Below are positions 36,802 to 48,939 of a DNA stretch of 64,000 nucleotides, one piece after another. The translations under genes were made by a program, and so were the position numbers. Below the pieces are notes generated by a model. The model ran no database searches, had not been told where the DNA came from, and saw only the letters and a program-made list of their open reading frames with translations. This DNA comes from Diadophis punctatus similis (taxonomy: Eukaryota; Chordata; Lepidosauria; Squamata; Dipsadidae): positions 31,028,480-31,092,479 of the forward strand of contig JALIGW010000005.1 of assembly GCA_023053685.1 (NCBI GenBank), given 5' to 3'. Numbering within the stretch: position 1 is the stretch's first letter; each line of letters opens with the position of its first letter.

Positions 36802-39800
36802 ATAGAAATCAGTGGAGGAGAATATTTGTAGCTAAGGTTTGAAATGAGGTATCCTTGTTTTCTTGTAGATGTTTCATTACCCGAACTAGGTAACATCAGC
36901 ACTGATGATGTTACCGACTTTGGGTATTGAAATGTCTGTAAGAAAACAACCATATTCAGAGAGCATCAAGGACCCCACAGATAGAAATCTCACATCACTA
37001 GATGTTAACTTAAATAGAATACATCTTGATAGAGAATTTTAATATATTTAGCTTAGAATAATGAGAAGAGTGTAATTTCTTAGTGATTCGTGGTCAATTG
37101 GTCCAGTACTAGATCTGACATTTCCAGAGAGACACAAACAAGAATTTATAAACCTCAACAATATCTCATAGAAAATAGTTCATATACTGTACAGGTCACT
37201 TAACAGATGGAAAATTTGTCTGGGGACCAACAGAATGATCACACTTCCACATTAAATCAATTTGACACAGGTTTCTAGAATAGCTATTTAAGCATTCAAA
37301 TGCAATAAATAATTCCAGGTATTTATTACAGCATATTTTGTTTTAATATTTCATTAAATATTAAATATTTTATTTATTAAATATATTAAAACGTATTTTG
37401 TTTTAAAAACATATGTATTTTTCTGTTGCAACAAACAGCATTACTTGTATACGAGCAGAGATCAGGAAGGCATTATATATTTATTTAGGGAGAAAAGTAT
37501 GAATATTGCAATTGTAAAATACTAAGGTCTTTTTAATAGTTATGGGGGTAATATCTTCTATGGCCTTTTCTTCTGCCATTCCCTTTTCTATAAGCTGTGC
37601 CAGATGCTATAAATTAAGTATCAATTATTATGACTTGAACTGTTATTTGTTTTCTATACCATTCTGTGCAACAGTATCTCAGATTTCCATCTTAATTACC
37701 ACTTAAGAAGGGAAGGTTCTCAGATTGATTGTTCTAGCTTTCAATCTAAAACTCTACATCAGCTCTCTTTTCGGTCTAATGTCAGTTTCACTTTTGGACA
37801 TTATTCAAATACACAGGATTAACAGAATGTGTAAAAGAAATACCAATTATAAATACAATTTAAGAACTGAGTCATATTGCTAGAATTCTTCTAATTTCTA
37901 AAATTGGACTTTAGCACCTTGAAGAAATCACATAACTAGATTTTGAATGCCAATTTATTGCTTTATTTCTTTTAATCCTTTTATTATAATCTCCTTATTT
38001 GTGACGTCTGGCTATTTACTGGCTTCTCTGTGTATTACCTGACTGCAGGTAAAAACTGTTGCAGCTGATCATTTTCAGAAAAGAAAGATTAGATAAAGTA
38101 CGGTAATTTGGTTACTAGGCAACTGATTGTTCAATATTGAAAATTCCTTATCCACCTGATAATTTACTTGATAAATTATCAAGTTATAGATATATGACAG
38201 TCCCATGGCTTCTCATTTAAAGGGTCTTATATTTAACTTCACCATTAATAAAAATTAAAGATTTGGGTATTTTTAAAGAAAAGAAACAAAGGTTAATTTC
38301 AGAATAATTTGATTCACAATAAAAGAAATTGGCTGCTTAAAGAAGGGACAGATGCAGAATCAAGCATAATTATTACTAAGAAAGTTCAGCTCAACTCATA
38401 TTACATATGGATTTAGCTACCTATCTGCTAGGAAATTAACATCATGGGTGACACTGAGATAGTGCTAGCTATTCATTCTTCTTATCATGTCCTCTCAGAT
38501 CATTTTTAAATTAGTAAATAAAGGCAATGGAACAAGGTGGATTAATATAAATATGAAGTATTTGAAGTACATTAAGACACTTTTACTGTCCAAATGAGTA
38601 TAATTAATTAACTGTGCATCATTTAGCTACATTTTGAAAGATAAAATGTTTACCTAAATTTACAAGAATCTGGGTCTCTAAAAGATAATTATGCATGGGC
38701 AATTAATTCCCCTTGGTGTAGAATCAATGTAATACATGCATTCAATGCTGATGCCAGTGTATTCCTGTTTTTAAAATAAAATGGCACTAATTAAAGCAGA
38801 AGCATAAGAAATATCTCATTTTATAAATTAATTCTAAAGTGATACTGAAAAAGAATTTCCAGAATGTTAGAAATGGGTAACTTATGTCTGTATACCTGCA
38901 AAGCCAACATTAGATTCATATCATTGGCACTAGCCTTTTTTAAAGTAATAAATGGTCAGCAGAAATTTTATGTTATCAACAAAATCCCTCTGAGAATTAC
39001 CCAGATAGTTCATCATATTAACACTATATTAATATAGTGTTAATATCATCATAATGGCACTTATCTAAATGTTATTAAATGACCAACTTAAGCTTTTGTC
39101 ACATAGATATATTGGTACATGTTAAAAACCTCTAGCAATTATTGTGGCTATCATGACAAATGCAATGTTACTGTGATCCAATGAAACTATTTGAAACTAT
39201 CTGTAATCCAACCACTCAATGATAAAGAATCATAAAATATAAATATGTTTCTTATGATATTAGGATGATATCAGTTCCACACAACGTATTTTCATTTAAA
39301 CACCTCAGCAAATGTTCAAAAAGAGTTAAACTTAAGCATAGAGATTAAGCTTTATTATGCTATAACTACATTTTTTCCATTATTTTTTCTCCATTATTTT
39401 TCTGCTTTGATTTATTATTACCAAATTTGTTCACATGGAGTGGGGGTTAAAGATATTGATTTGATATTATATTAATGAATATTAAATAGAGAAATGAAGT
39501 TAATAAAAGTTATCCATTCTCTCCAAGAAGTGCAAGGGACTTCTTTACATAAAACTCGCCCTAAGCCTGAGAACTACAGGTTTCTATCCCATCAACTTCA
39601 TTTGTATCACACTATGTATGAGAGAACTTAGCCTTCTTCTAAAGCACGAGTAAAATGCTGTACTACAACCACAAGGCTGGCTGTACTTCCAAGGCTGAGG
39701 CAAACAGAAATTAAGAAGTATTGACCTACACATTGGCATTTGATCATTTTTGATTCCTTCCAAACAAAGACTGGCAACAGAATTGATCCAGACTTTAATA

Positions 39801-40118
39801 TGTTCTGGCATTATGTATTATTGCATGTCAGAAAGAAACCAGACTTTTATATTATGTATTTTGAACCATAATTTTGAAAAGGAAATAGTTGAATGTATGG
39901 AACTTTTTCTAGATATTTAAGATATATAATTCTTGAAGCTGAACTTTAATATATGCAACATCCTTTTACATCACAACAACAAAATAGGTTTTATATAAAG
40001 GAAAGCTATAGAGGAGCTCATTTAGCAGTCACCTCACAAATAGTGACAAAATTAAATTCAATGTATGAGCTATTCATAAACATTAGATTTAAATTAAGAT
40101 TTTATCATTTATACTTAC
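36802..40118. other. Intron 5, about 3.3 kb with no identified element
   Basis: AT-rich. A perfect 32-bp palindrome centred between 39030 and 39031 is the only structure noted. Confidence 0.5.
39015..39046. repeat. Perfect 32-bp palindrome, no spacer
   Basis: The left arm ATATTAACACTATATT is followed directly by its reverse complement. Flanking bases do not continue the symmetry. Confidence 0.9.
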
Positions 40119-40212
40119 AGTTGACACTGGTCTCCTTTGATTCCTTTGGTTGTGCAGAAGCATTTTCCTGTTTGCATGTGACAAATATTTGCATGGCCAC
40201 TGCATGTGCAAG
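40119..40212 (-). CDS. ATRNL1: ATRNL1 exon: second laminin-type EGF domain, N-terminal two thirds
   Basis: This 94-bp exon runs from phase 1 to phase 2, with acceptor TTTATAG and donor GTAAGTATAA. It encodes ACTCSGHANICHMQTGKC followed by FCTTKGIKGDQCQL. It carries the first six cysteines of a laminin-type EGF domain; the last two are on the next exon, 17 kb away. The only obvious difference from remembered human ATRNL1 is HMQTG for HLHTG. Confidence 0.95.
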
Positions 40213-40410
40213 CTATAAAATCAGAAACAGTTTAACAATTACATTACAATTTTTAATACAATACTTTGTATATCAAGACTATATATCCAAAAATGTATAT
40301 TTTTGACCGTGCAGCATTACATGATTGTGATTTGTGACCCTTCCTGCTGGCTTCCCACAAGCAAGATCAATGGGAAAGCTGGAAGGAAATTGAAAGTCAC
40401 ATTCACATAA

Positions 40411-40736
40411 CGTCCTCGCTTAAGGACCCATGTGGTCCTTGTTTAATGACAGCAACCGGTACAGTCACATGACATCATACATTACAGCTGCAGTGCTTAC
40501 TGATGGAAATTCCAGTCCAATAACCGTCATTATATGAGGATATTTGTTGTCCAGTCACTAAGTCGTGTTTGACTCTTCATGATGGAATAACAAAAGCCTT
40601 TGTATAATGACGGTAACTGGGCTGGAATTTCCATCACCAAGCATTGCATCTGTAATGTATGATGTCATGTGACAGCACCATTTAGGGATAGCGTCTCCAG
40701 CAGGTACTGGTTGCTGTCAAGTCATTATGCAAGGAC
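40411..40736. repeat. Large imperfect inverted repeat with an inserted BovB-like fragment
   Basis: The left arm (40411-40540) has GTCACATGACATCATACATT and GGAAATTCCAGTCCAATAAC. The right arm (40598-40736) has their complements, CTGGGCTGGAATTTCCATCA and GTATGATGTCATGTGACAGC. Between them lies TTGTCCAGTCACTAAGTCGT GTTTGACTC, which resembles a piece of an RTE-BovB element. The arms resemble the AGGTAGTCCTCGACTTA family (CGTCCTCGCTTAAGGAC). Confidence 0.75.
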
Positions 40737-40739
40737 ATC

Positions 40740-42640
40740 ATAATTTAAATGCCACCTTACAATTTTTAGGATAAGTTATTTTCCTTCCATTCCAACTCTT
40801 ATATCTCTGATGTCCTTTGAAAGAGAAAATAATCTTTTTCCTGAAAAGATTTGAAACCGGCAAATAATAATATCCTGATCATTTGCTACTTCATCACCAG
40901 GCCAAGCACACCCAAGAGAACTGCCCACAGCAGTAATGTTGCATAGCAACTTCAAGCCACCTCCTCTTTATAGTGCCAAGCTTAGAAAATAAAGGTTGCA
41001 GTTAGGAAAAGGCCAGAATAGCTTAAGATATTTTATGACTTAACTCACAGCAACAGATGTATGCTATCCACTAATCCCAATTCTTCATGCATCTACATTT
41101 TAAAACTGACAATGTTATTTATCTTTATCAATGTTATTAAAGGAAATGTTCAACAGGAATAAATTATAAGTATTCAAGGATGTGCTTCCTTTCCTCTAAA
41201 AGTAACGCTAGCTACAGCTACCCAGCCAAAACTCTTAAGTATTTTCTGTAAAATGTACTTGAATTTTCATCCAACTTTGTTAACAAGATATATAGTACAA
41301 AAAGTTGTAAATTAAACTTAAAGCTTAATATTTGCCATTTGTTAACTACAATTAATATATACTAAATGAATTAAGTGGCATAGACATTAATTAATTATGA
41401 CCTTTTTAAAACAAGGAGATAGGATGGGACAGGATATAAATCACTGCAATAACTGTGAAAGAAGCAAAGCATCAAGGATTTAACTGAGAATTTGCCTTCT
41501 TTTAGCTAAAAAAACTTGTTGCTTATACCAGAATTAATGTTCTGCTGTCATTTGCGAGCAGGAAAGTCATGCCTCTTTAGCACAAATAATTCACTTTTCA
41601 ACTCTTCTCTCTACTGACTGACTGTTGTAACATAACCACTTATTATTCTCAAGGCTGATGGGATATGCTGGGAGAGAATACAGAAAAATAATGGAAAACC
41701 CATTCTGTGAAGAAAGTATTCAGTAGATTTGGGCAGATGTATAATAAATGTAATAACCAACAGTATGATCTCATTCACAATACAGTAGTAGATGTGCTTT
41801 AAAGAAAAACCCGTGACATAGAAATTTAATAGTAATGCTAGGATTTTTTTCCTTAAAAGTCTGAGTTGTATCATAATGAACAACATCATTTAATCAGAGC
41901 AAGATAATTGAAAAAAATAATGCACGTGATGTTATCTTTTATTTGTAGTCTTAAAGTTGGGATTCCTGTTATTTTATTGCCTATCTAATCAAGAGAACAT
42001 TACCAGCAATTCACTGAGAAACAATAAAATGCTGAAATACAATTGATAAATAAACAATACAAAATGCCAAGCGAGGATTGTATAATTAAATATATATTTC
42101 CTCTTTGATGAAATTATTCTGAAATATACTATTCTGAATAACTAGGAAGCAAATTGAACTCAAAATCAAAAATAATTTACTATTTATTTTCTGCAAGATG
42201 ATAAATTAGTGTTTGAAATATCAACAAATAATAATTATAAACAGTAGCTTTTACTGTACATCAAACTATATTATTAGTTTGGAGATCAGAGATCAAAACT
42301 GTTATATGATACAAAAGTACATAAACATAAATAAAACATAACCTAATTATGTTTATAGACAAGTCAATACCTTTGAATTACAATGAATTCAACAACAGTT
42401 CTAAAATAGGTTCAAGTTCTCCTTACAAAAACTGCCACTGAATAAAAAATAAGTAGTTTTCTTAGATCTTTCATCACAGCAGTCTACTATCAGTAGTTAT
42501 CTCTTTTCCTCATCTGGCTGGTCTAGTCAGCCTGCTGCAGATGAGTGTTAGTGTTGAATGCTAAGAGAGGTACAGTATATGGAGTAATGCAACAAAATAT
42601 AGAGAGCTAGTTTTCTTGAATCTTCTCAATAGAGACAAAA
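40740..42640. other. Intron 4, unassigned stretch
   Basis: AT-rich, with no element ends recognised. Confidence 0.5.
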
Positions 42641-42641
42641 C

Positions 42642-42716
42642 AGAATAGAATAGAATAGAATAGAATAGAATAGAATAGAATAGAATAGAATAGAATAGAA
42701 TAGAATAGAATAGAAT
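42642..42716. repeat. Microsatellite (AGAAT)n, about 15 units
   Basis: A pentanucleotide tandem array directly abutting a CR1 3' end on its right, as at 47011 and 53125. Confidence 0.98.
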
Positions 42717-42810
42717 AACAGAGTTGGAAGGGACTTTGGAGGTGTTCTAGTCCAACCCCCTGCTTAGGCAGGAAACATGCAGAGAGATATTCTTAAATCT
42801 GTCCTCCAAA
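42717..42810 (-). mobile_element. CR1-type LINE 3' end
   Basis: CAGAGTTGGAAGGGACTTTG, TTCTAGTCCAACCCCCTGCT and TAGGCAGGAAAC are words shared with the CR1 fragment at 53145 and the CR1-tailed SINEs. In element orientation the pentamer array lies at the 3' tail. Confidence 0.8.
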
Positions 42811-42928
42811 ACTATAGATGGCATTGCACCGAAGGCAGCATGCAAGAAACTATTCTGTAGGGCACACCAAATATTAGTAAAGGAATTTAAAAGCAATAAG
42901 CAAAGGCCTCTGCATAGACTGTCTATAG

Positions 42929-43059
42929 CAGGGTTCTCCAATCTTGGCAACTTTAAGCCTGGCGGACTTCAACTTCCAGAATTCCCCAGCCAGCTGACTG
43001 GGGAATTCTGGGAGTTGAAGTCAGCCAGGCTTAAAGTTGCCAAGGTTGGAGACCCCCTG
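42929..43059. mobile_element. Hairpin hAT-type miniature element, 131 bp, with perfect duplication GTCTATAG
   Basis: Ends CAGGGTTCTCCAATCTTGGC and GCCAAGGTTGGAGACCCCCTG (one base longer). The arms pair almost perfectly around CCAGCCAGCTGACTGGGG. GTCTATAG occurs at 42921-42928 and 43060-43067. Confidence 0.95.
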
Positions 43060-43067
43060 GTCTATAG

Positions 43068-44037
43068 AACTGTAGGATATACTTTTTAATTCCTCCATAG
43101 ATCTCATATAATTTTTATCTCTAGAGATATAACCTTGTTGAAACAGAGGTGAGATGAAAATTTAAATCTGTACTTATGCTTTGGTTTTTCTGACAAAAAA
43201 ATGTCCTTGAGAATTAATGTTTGTGAGAGTCTTTCATACAGTTTACTTTTAATCAATATTTTAGCTGGCAAGTTCTCACACATACTGTATCTCTAAGGAA
43301 CTGAGAGCAGTTTGTAAATGTAAAAGTGCCTTTGGACTACACCAAGTCAATGCAAAGCATTACATTGATCAATTTATTTTGGACCACTTTTAATACTCTC
43401 AAGTTCTTCTACCAGCAAAATTATACATGCAAAGCATTTTCCTTAATACCTTAAAGACTTTTACTGCTGCTGGCAAAACTATCACTGAAAAATAGAGCTA
43501 TAGGTTTCTATATCTCTGCACTCTGATTTAAATTTTCCAAGTTAAGATTAGCTGAAGAGTAAATACCCTAAGAATTTAAAATCCTCTGTTTTTTCTGTTA
43601 TATTATTTCTCTATTATATTATTTATCTTCCAATTATGCAATTTACTTTTGCTAATTTTAAATTTATCAGTTTGCTGATATAATCAAGCAATCATATAAA
43701 GTATATTCAAAAATAAACTCCATTTATTTAAATAAATGGAGTTTATAAACTTAAAAAAAGTTTATTCTCAGATGTAAATACAGAATTAAAACTATACAAA
43801 ATCTTATAGGGTAAATAGGTCTCTATTTTTTTCTAAATATTTCACCATCAACAATTATTCATTCAGTAAATGAATTCAAAATAAATTGGAAATAAAACAG
43901 CAACTACTATATGTGATTCATTGATTGCATCCATTCATCATCAATGAAAGCTTATTCTTTATATTTTAAAACGATATATCATATGTACTTATTTTTTATG
44001 TTATACTGGATGTTTAACTGTTATTTAGTAAACTGTC
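43068..44037. other. Intron 4, unassigned stretch
   Basis: AT-rich. Contains a perfect 34-bp palindrome at 43713-43746. Nothing else recognised. Confidence 0.5.
43713..43746. repeat. Perfect 34-bp palindrome, no spacer
   Basis: The left arm ATAAACTCCATTTATTT is immediately followed by its reverse complement. Confidence 0.9.
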
Positions 44038-44755
44038 ATTGGATCAACATCTGGCAGCTGTGGCTAGGGGGATCTTTGCACAGGTTCACCTGGTGCACCA
44101 ATTGTGTCCCTACCTGGAGAGGGAGGCCTTACTCACGGTCACTCATGCCGTCATCACCTCACGGCTGGACTAGTATAACGCGCTCTACATGGAGCTACCC
44201 TTAATGAGTATCCGGAGACTGCAACTGGTGTAAAATGCAACTGCGCGAGCTGTAGTGGGTGTTCCACGATACACCCATGTAATACCTATTCTCCGCCAGC
44301 TGCATTGGCTGCCCATTAGTCTCCGGATGCAATTTAATGTGTTAGTTGGATGCGGTCGGGACCGCATCCTACCGCATACCTCCCTATGACCGGTTAGGTC
44401 CCATAGAGTTGGTCTCCTCCAGGTCCCATCAACCAAGCTATGCCAGTTGGCGGGACCGCGGGGGAGAGCCTTCTCTGTGGGAGCTCCTTCTCTCTGGAAC
44501 CAACTTCCTCCAGACATCCGGACTATCCCCACCCTACTGGCCTTCCGTAAAGCCGTTAAAACATGGCTCTTCCTGCAGGTGAGGTGAAATAGATCAATCC
44601 CCCATGTATGAATGTTGGTTGTTTTAATTTTTAAGTATTTTAATCCATTATTATCGGTTTTTAAATTGTTCTTGTAATGTGTTGTACGCCGCCCTGAGTT
44701 TCTCGGGACTTGGGCGGCATATAAGAACTATTAATGAATAAATAAATAAATAAGC
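44038..44755 (+). mobile_element. 5'-truncated L2-type LINE, end of ORF2 plus 3' UTR
   Basis: With in-frame breaks, the plus strand reads words typical of the end of an L2-type ORF2: SRLD-stop-YNALYMELPL, IRRLQLV, VPRYTHVIPILRQLHWLPIS. A 3' UTR with GTTGTACGCCGCCCTGAGTT, GGGCGGCATA and an (AATA)n tail follows. Stops show it is dead. It ends about 110 bp short of the ATRNL1 EGF exon and runs antisense to the gene. Confidence 0.88.
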
Positions 44756-44865
44756 ATCATCCAATTTTCAAATATTTATTTATTTAAACCAACTGTGCCC
44801 ATTTAAATATTGGGTACATCCATTACACTAGAATTTTGTGAACTTGAAAAACTTTTCAACATTAC

Positions 44866-45003
44866 CTGTGCACTGTCCTCCATTTGTTGGATCTCCATAA
44901 TAACCGGGCATGCATGTTTCACACTGTTTTCCTGTAGTTAGATTTTTGCATTGGTCACATACATTGCCATTAATGCAGGTGCTATGTCCATTACATTGGC
45001 AAG
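44866..45003 (-). CDS. ATRNL1: ATRNL1 exon: first laminin-type EGF domain
   Basis: This 138-bp exon is phase 1-1, with acceptor ATTGCAG and donor GTAATG. It encodes about 46 residues from ACQCNGHSTCINGN to GDPTNGGQCT. All eight cysteines of a laminin-type EGF repeat are present, including the final loop GYYGDPTNGGQC. An NLT sequon is present. Such domains form rod-like extracellular stalks. A (TA)n microsatellite lies about 25 bp upstream of the acceptor, and an L2-type LINE end lies about 110 bp downstream of the donor. Confidence 0.97.
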
Positions 45004-45028
45004 CTGCAATTAAAACAAAATAAATATG

Positions 45029-45053
45029 TATATATATATATATATATATATAT
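45029..45053. repeat. (TA)n microsatellite in the branch-point zone of an ATRNL1 exon
   Basis: A TA run of about 25 bp lies 26-50 bp upstream (in gene orientation) of the acceptor of the exon at 44866-45003. The spacer to the AG contains TTTATTTTGTTTTAATTG. Confidence 0.9.
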
Positions 45054-46180
45054 GGGTAAAGACAAAGAAAAGGAATAGTCATTCTTAAAAAGTACAGAAC
45101 ATTGTTATTAGCAACAACAAATGAGTTTAGTAAACTGAATAAATATAAATGGAGAGTAGTTGATGGAGAAGAATATAAGAATATAAAGAATATACTTTGC
45201 ATATATTACTTGCCTATGTGTAATCTAACTTATTTTATTAGGAATCTTGGATTCTGTTCCGTTGCTGCAGAGATGGCAATGCAGAGAAAAATACATATTG
45301 CAATCCAGTTACAGAGAGAAGACGTAATGAGACAGCTATGCTACAAAAGAGCATAGCTCTTGGCCATATAACACCTTCAGATCAAGGGCTGGCCTTTGTA
45401 CTCCAAATATCCGCAGGAAATAGCAGAATATATTAAGGAAGAGAGTGAAGAAGGCCGATAGAAAGAGGCAATTGCCAAACAAACCATGGAAAATCAGTCC
45501 ATTTCTTCCTTCAGTAGCAGAAGTGTCCAATAACGCAGATTCCTTTATGAGGACAGTAAGAAAACTAATATAATTGGCCATTCACAGAAACAACTAAAAC
45601 ATCCACCAGTCTAACTCTTTGCCTATGGTGGTACATTGCCTGGTGAAAACTGTGCAAATCTCATCAACAAGTACTTATTAACCAACTGCCTGGTCCTGCT
45701 ATACTTGTTCAAAAACAAACAATATCAATGTTTCTTATCCTAGGAAAAAACATTATATCCCGAAAGTCAACTTTCACTTCTTAGCCTTTCTGGCCTGATG
45801 ATTCTCGAGTGTCCTTATTACTAATTACCCTCTTGCTGACTTACATGGATCATTATTCCTTGCTATCCACAATGCCCTGAACTAAAGTAGCATTTCTCTG
45901 CTTTGTGCATGCTTCTCTTTTGATAGTTATGAACATTTTTCTGTCTCTTTTTCACACTCTGTGTCCAAAATAAAGCAAAGTGCTATAATACCAAGGTTGT
46001 GCTGATCAAAAAAACCTAAAGAATGCTTGCATTTGTGAATCATGGCAGTTCCTTCAAACAATCTCAATTCTCAGTCACTGTCTTTTCATCTTTCTTTCAT
46101 TTTAAGAGATCATTTTTAATTCCTCATACTGTGAGAGAAACTAGAGAAAAGAGTTTCTATTGATGCTCAAAAATCTATCA

Positions 46181-46182
<2 letters not shown>
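45054..46182. other. Intron 3, unassigned stretch
   Basis: No recognisable element. Short ORFs are without family resemblance. Confidence 0.5.

Positions 46183-46232
<50 letters not shown>
46183..46232. repeat. (CA)n microsatellite, about 25 units
   Basis: An uninterrupted AC run immediately adjoins the 3' tail of a SINE at 46234. Confidence 0.98.
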
Positions 46233-46233
<1 letters not shown>

Positions 46234-46234
<1 letters not shown>

Positions 46235-46370
46235 CAATAGCAATAGCACTTAAGACTTATATAGTGCTTCACAGTGTTTTATAGCCCTCTCTAAGCGGTT
46301 TACAGTATTGCCCCCAACAATCTGGGTTTTCATTTTACTGACCTTGGAAGGATGAAAGGCTGAGTCAACC
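46234..46370 (-). mobile_element. SINE 3' part, same family as 8381-8604
   Basis: GCAATAGCAATAGCAC, TATATAGTGCTTCACAGTG, CTCTAAGCGGTTTACAG and CCTTGGAAGGATGAAAGGCT are the reverse complement of the 3' two thirds of the SINE at 8381. The tRNA head is missing. Confidence 0.8.
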
Positions 46371-47010
46371 TATGCTTTGCTTTTGATATCAAGTTACTAA
46401 TTTTCTGAGTTTCTGATTATGGCTATAGTGCTGATATCTATATATTTTTGGGGATGTGCTATTAGGCAACACTACGTACTAATACTGTGCGAACTGTAGG
46501 AAAAAGGTGCTCTGCAATCAACAGGAATATGTAGACAGAACCAGTTTTTAAATTATTAATGCAACAACACAACATGAGCTATTATATAAATGCCAATTAT
46601 GCTTATAGAAGAAAACATTATTTATAATGTGTGTCATTAGTAAAATACTTTGAGTCTTCATACAAAATTGGTTCCCAACTATATTTTGACATTTAGCCAC
46701 TAGGTAAAAAAGATGCACTGATGAGCTTTATAAGTACTGCAATTTTGTATATTGCTTATATCCATGATCTATCTTAGAGACAAGTATATATATATAATAT
46801 AAGAACCACAAAATCCTTTTTACAGAATCATAACAAGAAATAAAACCTAAGGCATGATACTAAGGAATTAATAAATTAGCTTTGATCCAGTTGAATGATT
46901 CATATTAATTAAGAAAACCAAATAAATGTTTTCCAAACACACGTGTGCAGAGCTGTTCCAAATCACTGAATTGATGAGGAAGCATTTGATTTGATGACAA
47001 GATTTGGTTA

Positions 47011-47090
47011 GAATAGAATAGAATAGAATAGAATAGAATAGAATAGAATAGAATAGAATAGAATAGAATAGAATAGAATAGAATAGAATA
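47011..47090. repeat. Microsatellite (GAATA)n, 16 units
   Basis: A perfect pentamer array joined at 47091 to GAATTCTTTATTGGCCAAGT, the 3' end of a LINE. Confidence 0.98.
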
Positions 47091-48895
47091 GAATTCTTTA
47101 TTGGCCAAGTGTAATTGGACACACAAGGAATTTGTCCTTGGTGCCTATGTTCTCAGTGTACATAAAAGAAAAGATACATTTGTCAAGAATCATGAGGTAC
47201 AACACTTAATGATTGTCATAGGGTATAAATAAGCAATCAGGAAACAATCAAAATTAATATAAATCGTAAGGATACAAGCAACAAGTTACAGTCATACGGT
47301 CATAAGTGGGAGGAGATGGGTGATAGGAATGATGAGAAGACTAACAGTAATAGTAATGCAGCCTTAATGAATAGTTTGACAGTAGTGAGGGAATTATTTG
47401 TTTAGCAGAGTGATGGCGTTCAGGGAAAAAACTGTTCTTGTGTCTGGTTGTCCTGGTGTGCAGTGCTTTATAGCATCGCTTTGAGGGTAGGAGTTGAAAC
47501 AATTTATGTCCAGGATATGAGGGGTCAGTAAATATTTTCATGGCCCTCTTTTTGACTCGTGCAGTATACAGGTCCTCAATGGAAGGCAGGTTGGCAGTAA
47601 TTGTTTTTTCCGCAGCTCTGATTATCCTCTGTGTCTGTCTTGTTGGGTTGCAGAACCAAACCAGAGAGTTATAGAGGTGCAGATGGCAGACTCAATAATT
47701 CATCTGTAGAACTATATCAGTAGCTCCTTGGGCAGTTTGAGCTTCCTGAGTTGGCGCAGAAAGAACATTCTTTGTTGTGCTTTATTGATGACGTTTTTGA
47801 TGTTAGGTGACTATTTTAGATCTTGAGATAGGATAGAACCTAGAAATTTGAAGGTCTCTACTGTTGATACTGTGTTGTCTAATATTGTAAGAGGTGGTAG
47901 AATGGGAGGGTTTCTCCTAAAGTCTACCACCATTTCTATGGTTTTGAGTGTGTTCAGTTCCAGATTGTTCCGGTTGCACCATGAGGCTGGTTGTTCAACC
48001 TCCCATCTGTATGTGGTTTCATCGTTGTGTCGAATGAGACCAATCACTGTTGTATCATCTGCAAACTTCAGTAGTTTAACAGATGGATCGATTGAGATGC
48101 AGTCATTGGTATAGAGAGAGAAGAGAAGTGGTGAGAGCACACAGCCTTGGGGTGGGGCTGTGCTAATTGCACAGGTATCTGATGTGATGTTGCCTAGCTT
48201 CACCTGCTGCTTCCTGTCTGTGATTTTGCCTAGCTTCACCTGCTGCTTCCTGTCTGTGATCCACTTACAAGTGTGTTCAGGTACCGCTAGCTGATTTAGT
48301 TTAGTTAGAAGAATGTCCAGTATGATGGTATTGAATGCTGAACTAAAGTCTACAAAGAGGACCATTGCGTAGGTCTTTGGAGATTCAAGATGTTGTAGGA
48401 TGTAGTGCAGAGCCATATTAACAGCATCATATGTCGATCTATTTGCTCGGTATGCAAATTGCAGGGGGTCTAACAGTGGATCCGTGATGGTTTTCAAGTG
48501 GGACATTACTAGCCTTTCAAAGGTTTTCATAACTACAGACGTTAGAGCAACTGGTCTGTATACATTCAGTTCCTTGATGGATGGCTTCTTCGGCACTGGG
48601 ATGATAGTGGAGCGTTTGAAACAAAAAGGAATATGGCATATCTCTAGTGATTTGTTGAAGATTTGGGTGAAGATGGGGGCCAATTGGTCAGCACAGACTT
48701 TTAAGCAAGAAGGGGTTATCTTGTTCTGGCCTGGTGCTTTTCCTGGCTTCTGTCTGAGAAATAGATCTTGCACTTCCTTTTCTGTGATCACCAGGGGTTG
48801 TGAACCCAATGGAATTGGGTCAGTTGTTGGATGTTTGGCTGTTGTTGGTATGTCTGGGATGGAGGTTGTGGTGAGAGTGGCTGTAGTTTCCTTTC
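47091..48895 (-). mobile_element. 5'-truncated CR1-group LINE with largely open reverse transcriptase
   Basis: The minus strand has an open frame of 332 codons (47811-48809) with reverse transcriptase motifs: VLFVDFSSAFNTI (catalytic Asp), PPQGCVLSPLLFSLYTND and LLKFADDTTVIG (FADD active site). The 3' UTR passes through GGCACCAAGGACAAATTCC and ends in the (TATTC)n tail at 47011-47090. The endonuclease and 5' part are missing. Within the frame a 36-bp unit is duplicated in tandem (48191-48226 and 48227-48262), repeating ITDRKQQVKLG. Family placement (CR1/L3-like, as described for snakes) is from memory. Confidence 0.88.
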
Positions 48896-48939
48896 AAGTT
48901 AATGCCAGCACAATCAGCAATGCCTACATAGCATATTTA

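Noticed and set aside
44185..44582. ORFs of 78-115 codons near 44.3 kb
   Set aside because: Wrong-frame or antisense readings of an L2-type LINE end that is itself interrupted by stops.
47011..47090. CRISPR-like or centromeric satellite
   Set aside because: A simple pentanucleotide array without spacers, joined to a LINE tail.
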